Shown here: positions 5,405 through 9,962 of the stretch, one piece after another
Layout: each line of letters opens with the position of its first letter
How positions within the stretch are numbered: position 1 is the first letter of the stretch
From: Chloroflexi bacterium RBG_13_51_52
GTDB lineage: Bacteria; Chloroflexota; Dehalococcoidia; Dehalococcoidales; RBG-16-60-22
Direction: 5' to 3'
Assembly (NCBI GenBank): GCA_001796525.1
Contig: MGMT01000040.1
Span: 1 to 9,962 of the forward strand
Length of the DNA stretch: 9,962 bases
Translations under genes and position numbers: made by a program
Notes under the pieces: generated by a model
Told to the model about the DNA's origin: nothing
The model's input: the letters and a program-made list of their open reading frames with translations, nothing else
Database searches by the model: none

Positions 5405-6013
5405 TTAGAATGAACGCCCCCCGTATCTCTCCTCTTTCCATGGGTCGCCGTGGATGTGATAGCCTGCGTTCTCCCAGAACCCCGGCTCGTTTTCCGCCAT
5501 GAACCTTATCCCCATCACCCACTTGGCACTCTTCCAGAAATACAGCTGCGGCACCACCAACCTTACCGGACCGCCATGCTCTGTGGTCAATGGCTGCCCG
5601 TCATGCTTTAGCACGAATAATACGTCGTTCTGGAAAAAGTCATCCAGTGCTAGGTTGGTCGTAAAGCCTCCCGCCCCCTCCACCATGACATGCTTTGCCT
5701 CACCCTTTATCCCCACGAGGTCTTTGATGACGCTGGCACTCACACCCTCCCACGTGTTGTTCAGCATCGACCATGTGGTTACGCAGTGGATATCGGAGAA
5801 TACCTCCACCCTCGGCAGCGCGGTAAACTCGTCGTAGGTGAGCGTCCGCTCCTTTTCCACCAGCCCCGAAATCTTGAATGTCCAGTCCTTCACGTCAATT
5901 TTAGGTACGCTTCCATAATGCAGCACCGGCCATTTATCGGTCAGACGCTGCCCCGGCGGTACCCTGTTTTCCTTTAGCGTGTCGGGACTTATAATTCGCT
6001 TTATATCTTCCAT
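5405..6013 (-). CDS. soluble sulfite-oxidase-like molybdopterin oxidoreductase
   Basis: A 202-residue protein consisting of little more than the oxidoreductase molybdopterin-binding domain. Family members carry out oxygen-atom or two-electron chemistry at a molybdenum cofactor; the substrate of this short branch is not established. Key features are ISPDT..ENRVPPGQ near the start, LHYGSVP (31-37), SDIHCVTTWS (73-82) with Cys77 as the expected molybdenum ligand, EHGGPVRLVVPQLYFWKSAKW (135-155) for cofactor binding and fold, and the ending DPWKEERYGG. There is no Tat or Sec signal, no haem domain and no dimerisation domain like that of animal or plant sulfite oxidase, so it is probably cytoplasmic and needs a separate electron partner. 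The ATG (6011-6013) is the start that keeps the family-like N-terminus, although the ribosome site is weak. It stands alone between the TRAP operon and the repeat gene, and I found no convincing promoter in the 118 bases upstream. Confidence 0.88.
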   Translation of the reverse strand: MEDIKRIISPDTLKENRVPPGQRLTDKWPVLHYGSVPKIDVKDWTFKISGLVEKERTLTYDEFTALPRVEVFSDIHCVTTWSMLNNTWEGVSASVIKDLVGIKGEAKHVMVEGAGGFTTNLALDDFFQNDVLFVLKHDGQPLTTEHGGPVRLVVPQLYFWKSAKWVMGIRFMAENEPGFWENAGYHIHGDPWKEERYGGRSF

Positions 6014-6131
6014 ACTTTCAATATATCACATCATCCCGACGATAAAAATCCTAAATATAGTTATACTGTAGCCGTAAAGGAATAGGGTGTATATAAATAA
6101 CCCGGGGCGAACTTGTTTTTCCAGCTGGATA

Positions 6132-7436
6132 TCAGTAAGAAATAAATTGCGACAGGAAAGTAACTATTGGTGGGAAGGCGACGAATACCACCGTAGCCGC
6201 AAAGAACGGAACGAGGTACGGGATAGTCCCCCAGAAGATGGTCTCTATCGGCACATCCCGGGATATTCCCTTTACTACGTAAACGTTAACTCCATCCGGA
6301 GGCGAGACTACCGCTATCATACTCAATAGTGTAACCATCACGCCGAACCATATCGGGTCATAGCCAAGATTTAATACCATCGGGAAGATGATGGGTACCA
6401 CCAGCACGATACAAGCCATGGCATCCAAAAAAGTGCCAAGGATGAAATAGAAAATAAGTATCAATATCATTATCACTACGGGCGGTAGAGAAAGCGTATT
6501 CACCCAATCAGCCAGAACCATGGGCATAGTTGTTCGCGTGATAAAGTGACTGAAGACAGTAGCACCGGCGATAAGAAGCATAATCATACAGGAAATCCGA
6601 AGTCCGTCTTTGGTGGCATCAATAAATTTTGCCCAGGTAAGTTCGCGTGTGACCAGGCCGATTACCAGGGCTCCAACAGCACCGATTGCTCCAGCCTGGG
6701 TAGGTGTGAACCAGCCAGCAAACAGGCCGCCCATGGTGACCAGGAATAGTATCAGCGCATCAGCAACCCCCGTCAAGGATTTTAACTTCTGTTTCAAGGT
6801 GGTAGAGGGACCAGGAGGGCCGGCATTAGGCTTAATTTTGCACCAGACCAGTATGGTGCCGACAAAAAGTACAGCTATTATTATCCCGGGGATAATACCG
6901 GCGATATAGAGTTTACCGATGGACTGCTCGGTTAATAATCCATAGACGATAAAGGCTGTACTGGGCGGAATCATAATACCCAGTCCGCCAGCCGTGGCGA
7001 GGGTGCCTGTGGCAAAAATATCACTGTAATTATGTTTTTTCATTTCCGGCAACGCCGTTTTACCGACGGTGGCGGTGGTAGCTGCCGTAGAACCGCTAAC
7101 AGCGCCAAAAAGCGCACAGGCCGCCACGGAGGCTATTGCCAGTCCTCCGGAGAGACGCCCCAGGACCACGTACGCCGCATCAAATAGTTTTTTACCAATC
7201 CCTGAAGCATAGGCGTAGCAGCCCATCATGACAAACATGGGAATAACGCTCAGGGGGTATGAGGCAAACTGGTCAAATACATCTCGCGGCAACAGATTAA
7301 TAGCGGCGTCTGGCGAGACCAGATACGCAAAACCGGCCGTACCCACCAGCGCCATGCTGAAAGCCATCGGCATACCGATAGCAAAACATAACAGCAGGAT
7401 GATAACACCAATCGTACCGATTATAATGGGGCTCAT
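6132..7436 (-). CDS. dctM: TRAP transporter large permease subunit (DctM family)
   Basis: The 434-residue membrane pore of a tripartite ATP-independent periplasmic transporter, which carries the substrate inward with an ion gradient (normally sodium) after delivery by the DctP receptor. Length is usual for the family. A dozen or so hydrophobic segments cover the protein. Conserved marks include GAVSGSTAAT (111-120), GGLGIMIPPSTAFIVYG (150-166), GWFTPTQAGAIGA (241-253) and SPPDGVNVYVV (378-388). In the last, Asp381 occupies a place where many relatives have a hydrophobic residue (PPVG-like), which may bear on ion or substrate binding. The ATG overlaps the dctQ stop codon by four bases (ATGA, 7433-7436), and GAGGA sits just upstream within dctQ, so the two are translationally coupled. 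No clear terminator follows the stop codon in the 118 bases before the next gene. Confidence 0.95.
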   Translation of the reverse strand: MSPIIIGTIGVIILLLCFAIGMPMAFSMALVGTAGFAYLVSPDAAINLLPRDVFDQFASYPLSVIPMFVMMGCYAYASGIGKKLFDAAYVVLGRLSGGLAIASVAACALFGAVSGSTAATTATVGKTALPEMKKHNYSDIFATGTLATAGGLGIMIPPSTAFIVYGLLTEQSIGKLYIAGIIPGIIIAVLFVGTILVWCKIKPNAGPPGPSTTLKQKLKSLTGVADALILFLVTMGGLFAGWFTPTQAGAIGAVGALVIGLVTRELTWAKFIDATKDGLRISCMIMLLIAGATVFSHFITRTTMPMVLADWVNTLSLPPVVIMILILIFYFILGTFLDAMACIVLVVPIIFPMVLNLGYDPIWFGVMVTLLSMIAVVSPPDGVNVYVVKGISRDVPIETIFWGTIPYLVPFFAATVVFVAFPPIVTFLSQFISY

Positions 7437-7936
7437 CTTTTCCTCGTCTCCAGTAGCGAAGAAATAAATTCTTTAATTAATATCAGAGCCATAGGCAAGC
7501 AGCACACGGCTAGCCAGAGTGCAAAGGGATAAACAGAAATCCTGGCAGTAGCGGTAACTTCATGATTGATTCTTAATGTGTTCGCATAATCAAAGCTCTT
7601 CCATAAAAGTACGATAAATAGTAACAGTCCGAGTAAGGCAACTAGTGCATGTATAATTCCGAGAGCAGGCTGGCGCAGTTTATCGATAAGTTCGATACGG
7701 ACATGTCGGCCATCAATCTTGGAAATAGCAAGAGCGCCGGCCATGGCGATTACTTGACCCATATACACCACTTCGGTACCTGCCGGCAAAGGCCAGTTAA
7801 AAAGCTTGGCCCCCACAACATCGACCATGGTCCCTAATATCATCACGAGAACGCCGATGATGGCAATACGTTCAAGCCAGATGCTGAATTTATTGTTGAA
7901 CTTGTCCAGCTTATTTAGTGCATTGTCTACCTTCAT
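7433..7936 (-). CDS. dctQ: TRAP transporter small permease subunit (DctQ family)
   Basis: A 167-residue protein with four membrane segments (about residues 23-41, 52-72, 93-113 and 134-155), the standard plan of DctQ. This subunit forms the membrane scaffold alongside DctM and helps receive the loaded DctP receptor. Typical marks are the start LDKFNNKFSIWLERIAIIG, the KIDGRHVRIELIDKL segment (73-87) after helix 2 (the common DGRHV.VE/D motif), and the P before the last helix (YPFALWLAV). The ATG (7934-7936) has AGGA seven bases upstream. The gene follows dctP after 170 bases that hold a strong hairpin, and overlaps dctM by four bases. No feature identifies the substrate. Confidence 0.93.
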   Translation of the reverse strand: MKVDNALNKLDKFNNKFSIWLERIAIIGVLVMILGTMVDVVGAKLFNWPLPAGTEVVYMGQVIAMAGALAISKIDGRHVRIELIDKLRQPALGIIHALVALLGLLLFIVLLWKSFDYANTLRINHEVTATARISVYPFALWLAVCCLPMALILIKEFISSLLETRKR

Positions 7937-7982
7937 GATGAAATCCTGCTTGAAAGTAGTCTACTAATTTTCCTTATAACTG

Positions 7983-8032
7983 ATAGTCCCGGGGATGCTC
8001 ACATAGGAAGCACCTCACCTCCCCGGGACTAT
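7983..8032 (-). promoter_or_regulatory. strong intercistronic hairpin between dctP and dctQ
   Basis: Perfect 13-base arms ATAGTCCCGGGGA (7983-7995) and TCCCCGGGACTAT (8020-8032) enclose 24 bases, within which TGCT (7996-7999) and AGCA (8009-8012) can extend the stem internally. No T-run follows on either strand, so it is not a standard Rho-independent terminator. In a dctPQM transcript such a stem could protect the dctP message from 3' decay or slow polymerase, giving more receptor than permease. That role is inference from position. Confidence 0.75.
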
Positions 8033-8106
8033 TCAATTGCATTCTTACCTTGGCCTGCCGCGATTTATCCAGGTTTCAAGCTCTGGCAGTAATGGTTCTT
8101 GCTAAA

Positions 8107-9198
8107 TTATCCCTGCGGCAATTCCACATCGAAGGGAGACGGGATATTACTTTCTGCTTCTTTGGTCTTCCAGTAGTTGATACGATCTTTGATGTAGCTG
8201 ATCCAATCTTCAACCTCGGACCTTACATACCCTTTTCCGACCATGGCATCCACGTAATTACCCAGTACCGGCTGCACGGCAGCATTAAACCGGGCGCCTT
8301 CGGCATCGGAAAGGGTAAACACTTCATTTCCTGGAATACTCAAGCTGTGATTGATACCAGCAATATCAATCTCATTCCAGGTCAGCGCATATTTTTCCGC
8401 GTATTCTTCACTGACCTCATTGAAAATATCCTTGATGTCGTCAGGAAGGGCGTCCCATTTTGCTTTGTTCATGGCCAGGTAGAAGGTGTACATATTGCCT
8501 ACCTGCCAGGCAAAGGTGGTGTACTTACAGACATCGGCCATCTTGAAGCTCTTGAGCGTCTCGATGCCTACCAGCGTGCCATCGACGACACCCTTGGAAA
8601 CGGAGTCATACATCTCGGGCATGGGGATATCGCGAGCCGTAGCACCCAGCGCGTTGATAGCTGAAGCCACTTCGCCAGCGCCCCGAAGCGTCTTGCCCTG
8701 GAGGTCTTCCAGCTTGGTTACCTTCGTATCATGCAACATAAGGCCCGCCGTGACGCCGGCATTAACCAGCAGCACGTGAAGGTTATCCCATTCTTTCGGC
8801 TTGAATTCATTCATGAAGTCCGTGGCCACATGAGACCCTACCCAACCGGTAGGATAGCCCATCGGCAGATCAAGGACTTCGGAAACCGGGAAGCGGCCAG
8901 GGTTATAGCCGATATGCGAGAATGCGATATCAGCGATACCCTGTTCCAGAGCGTCGGGGGTAGCAGGCGCCTTGACAAGTGAACCGCCGGGATAGAAAGT
9001 TATTTCTACGCGGCCATTGGAGCGTGCCATGACTTCATTGCCCCAGGCTTCCTGCAAAGGCGAAAATGCGTGGGTTGGTGGTAAATAACATGAAGAAGTT
9101 AATTTTATTACTTCTTGCGGGGCAGATTCACCACAACTACTTAAGAATAATGAACTTACTAAAATAATCATTAGTGAAACATATAGTATTTTTTTCAT
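8107..9198 (-). CDS. dctP: TRAP transporter substrate-binding lipoprotein (DctP family)
   Basis: The 363-residue extracytoplasmic receptor of the TRAP system. Residues 1-22 are a lipoprotein signal (MKK, hydrophobic core, lipobox LSSC with Cys22), so the mature protein is tethered to the membrane rather than free. The mature part follows the DctP pattern: PTHAFSPLQEAWGNEV (41-56), SNGRVEITFYPGGSL (60-74), ALEQGIADIAF (83-93), the GKTLRG segment (168-173) with Arg172 as the expected carboxylate-binding arginine, and GVVDGTLVGIETLKS (203-217). Family knowledge therefore points to an organic acid, but the exact substrate is not readable. The ATG (9196-9198) has AGGAG six bases upstream. It is the first gene of the operon, under the promoter at 9332-9361, and is divergent from folP. 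Confidence 0.94.
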   Translation of the reverse strand: MKKILYVSLMIILVSSLFLSSCGESAPQEVIKLTSSCYLPPTHAFSPLQEAWGNEVMARSNGRVEITFYPGGSLVKAPATPDALEQGIADIAFSHIGYNPGRFPVSEVLDLPMGYPTGWVGSHVATDFMNEFKPKEWDNLHVLLVNAGVTAGLMLHDTKVTKLEDLQGKTLRGAGEVASAINALGATARDIPMPEMYDSVSKGVVDGTLVGIETLKSFKMADVCKYTTFAWQVGNMYTFYLAMNKAKWDALPDDIKDIFNEVSEEYAEKYALTWNEIDIAGINHSLSIPGNEVFTLSDAEGARFNAAVQPVLGNYVDAMVGKGYVRSEVEDWISYIKDRINYWKTKEAESNIPSPFDVELPQG

Positions 9199-9255
9199 CG
9201 TTCACTCCTAATATTAATATTGAAATCTGAAGTTCCTATTGACTTATCTTTATTT

Positions 9256-9266
9256 TCACCTCCTTA
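9256..9266 (-). promoter_or_regulatory. perfect 11-base Shine-Dalgarno sequence without an adjacent start codon
   Basis: The minus strand reads TAAGGAGGTGA, a full complement to the 3' end of bacterial 16S rRNA, 57 bases before the dctP ATG. No ATG, GTG or TTG follows at usable distance; the GTG inside the element has no spacing. dctP has its own AGGAG. It may act as a ribosome standby or leader control site, or be a relic. Confidence 0.55.
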
Positions 9267-9331
9267 GGATTGGTGGATATTTCAGGTAGAACAGAATAAA
9301 GTGCGGCGATATTTAATTATGTATTTATTGC

Positions 9332-9361
9332 ATAGTAGAACATAGAATTATCAAATGTCAA
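9332..9361 (-). promoter_or_regulatory. probable promoter of the dctPQM operon
   Basis: On the minus strand a perfect TTGACA (9356-9361) is followed after 18 bases by TACTAT (9332-9337, four of six consensus bases). Transcription would start near 9325, giving a leader of about 127 bases. The palindrome at 9358-9375 overlaps the -35 box. Confidence 0.6.
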
Positions 9362-9375
9362 GTCATGAGACTTGA
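9358..9375. promoter_or_regulatory. palindrome overlapping the dctP -35 box (candidate operator)
   Basis: TCAAGTC and GACTTGA are exact inverted repeats seven bases long around ATGA. The element overlaps four bases of the -35 box and extends upstream of it, a place from which a bound protein could either block or recruit polymerase. A run of A follows on the plus strand, so it is not an intrinsic terminator in either direction. Confidence 0.5.
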
Positions 9376-9424
9376 TAAAAAAAATTCCCAGGGAAAGTCA
9401 ACCATTCCGATTATCCATTTGGTT

Positions 9425-9433
9425 GGGGGGGGG
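9425..9433 (+). repeat. run of nine G upstream of folP
   Basis: A single-base run of nine G lies 85 bases before the folP ATG and about 60 bases beyond the dctP -35 box. Such runs can change length by slippage. No ORF depends on its length, so any effect would be on promoter spacing or leader structure. Confidence 0.9.
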
Positions 9434-9458
9434 AGAGGTGAGTAATAAAGAGATATGC

Positions 9459-9487
9459 TTGAAATTTGAAAATCGTAGTTTCATAAC
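9459..9487 (+). promoter_or_regulatory. weak candidate folP promoter
   Basis: TTGAAA (9459-9464) and CATAAC (9482-9487) are 17 bases apart and match five and four of six sigma-70 consensus bases. A second possible -10, TACAAT (9502-9507), has no good -35 partner. The evidence is thin. Confidence 0.25.
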
Positions 9488-9518
9488 CGCCATCAAGGTG
9501 CTACAATAGTGTTGAAAA

Positions 9519-9962
9519 ATGAAAACTGCTCTGCCTGCAACTAAGTGCGGCAATACCGAGTTCCGCTGGGGCGAAAAGACCTATATCATGGGTGTCGTTA
9601 ACCTTTCGCCCGACTCTTTTTCCGGCGACGGCATCGGCGATAATATTAGCAGGACTTTAGAGCAGGCGCGGCGCATGGTCGCCGAAGGTGCCGACATTAT
9701 CGATGTCGGCGGCGAATCGACCCGTCCCGGCACCGAGCCCCTGTCTGTAGAAAACGTCGAGAAGGAGCTACGCCTGGTTGTCCCCGCCATCGAGCGCCTT
9801 ATCAGAGAAATCTCTGTTCCCATCAGCATCGATACGTATAAGTCGCGCGTAGCTGTCCGCGCTTTAGAGGCCGGCGCCTCCATGATTAACGATATCTGGG
9901 GACTTAAGCAGGACCCCGCCCTCGCCCGCCTTGCCGCGGAGAAGGGAGTGCCCGTTATCCTG
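9519..9962 (+). CDS. folP: dihydropteroate synthase, N-terminal 148 residues (runs off right edge)
   Basis: Dihydropteroate synthase joins p-aminobenzoate to the pterin pyrophosphate in folate synthesis and is the sulfonamide target. The frame stays open from ATG at 9519 to the window edge, about half of the usual 270-280 residues. The TIM-barrel marks are all visible: MGVVNLSPDSFSGDG (24-38; Asn27 is the expected metal ligand), GADIIDVGGESTRPG (57-71), SIDTYK (103-108) and MINDIWG (122-128). A TAG in frame at 9507 makes this ATG the first possible start; the ribosome site is weak. A later start at Met24 would remove the first strand, so it is unlikely. It is the only plus-strand gene here and reads away from the TRAP operon. 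The pterin-binding family also includes corrinoid-protein methyltransferases, but the ESTRPG and SIDTYK motifs favour FolP. Confidence 0.92.
   Translation, partial: MKTALPATKCGNTEFRWGEKTYIMGVVNLSPDSFSGDGIGDNISRTLEQARRMVAEGADIIDVGGESTRPGTEPLSVENVEKELRLVVPAIERLIREISVPISIDTYKSRVAVRALEAGASMINDIWGLKQDPALARLAAEKGVPVIL

Larger units (their letters stand above)
9199..9518. other. 320-base divergent intergenic region between dctP and folP
   Basis: This gap holds the leftward dctP leader (about 127 bases from a predicted start near 9325), a perfect SD-like sequence at 9256-9266, the dctP promoter and palindrome, an 11-base TTCCC-A-GGGAA dyad at 9384-9394, a run of nine G at 9425-9433, and the rightward folP leader. 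An ORF of 23 codons from GTG at 9438 to TAG at 9507, in frame with folP, is present, but I do not call it a gene. I see no RNA gene or transposon here. Confidence 0.8.

Noticed and set aside
7983..8032. Hairpin considered as a Rho-independent terminator after dctP
   Set aside because: No T-run follows on the minus strand, and dctQM downstream would lose expression, as no strong promoter is visible between.
8050..8664. Plus-strand open frame of 204 codons
   Set aside because: It lies antisense to dctP, which has a lipobox, family motifs and a good ribosome site; the plus-strand translation shows no family signature.
9358..9380. Palindrome plus A-run considered as a terminator for folP-side or dctP-side transcription
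   Set aside because: The homopolymer is A on the plus strand after the stem and T before the stem on the minus strand, so neither direction gives stem then T-run.
9581..9883. Minus-strand open frame of 100 codons
   Set aside because: It is antisense to the conserved folP motifs, and the translation is low-complexity Ser/Arg-rich.

Overview
The window reads as ordinary bacterial chromosome from a metabolically versatile anaerobe. Coding density, a methylmalonyl-CoA-type carboxyltransferase, a TRAP transporter, a LeuC-family dehydratase, and a surface repeat protein with GY.FD.W-type units would suit Chloroflexota (Dehalococcoidia) or a similar subsurface lineage. That placement is inference from gene flavour only; no rRNA or other marker is present. 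Start codons are varied: one TTG and three GTG among the minus-strand genes.

Layout, all on the minus strand except the last gene. (1) 1-2245: an operon read right to left, with promoter, mmdA-like carboxyltransferase (TTG start), a 64-residue membrane protein with two spaced histidines, then the first 139 residues of a LeuC/homoaconitase-type dehydratase that runs off the left edge. Gene spacing is 7-14 bases. (2) 2277-3515: an AT-rich island with two unrecognised membrane-protein genes. The upstream one has a near-ideal sigma-70-type promoter whose 17-bp spacer is filled by a perfect palindrome. (3) 3538-5400: a single-gene unit for a 555-residue protein with three membrane segments and six tandem InlB/Listeria-Bacteroides-type repeats. 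It has its own promoter (with a dyad centred on the -10 box), a terminator-like leader hairpin and a clear Rho-independent terminator. (4) 5405-6013: a soluble sulfite-oxidase-like molybdopterin enzyme. (5) 6132-9375: a complete TRAP transporter operon, dctP (lipoprotein receptor), dctQ and dctM. It has a strong intercistronic hairpin after dctP, a 4-base dctQ/dctM overlap, a consensus -35 box overlapped by a palindrome, and a stray perfect Shine-Dalgarno sequence in the leader. (6) 9519-9962 on the plus strand: the first 148 residues of dihydropteroate synthase (folP), divergent from the TRAP operon.

Functionally, the TRAP system should import an organic acid using an ion gradient, and the carboxyltransferase handles propionyl/methylmalonyl-CoA-type chemistry. 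Linking the two is inference. I see no defence system, mobile element, CRISPR array, tRNA or rRNA. The most unusual material is the AT-rich pair of orphan membrane proteins beside the repeat protein, where two neighbouring proteins share a 'three membrane helices then an outside beta-rich domain' plan and each is driven by a dyad-marked promoter.
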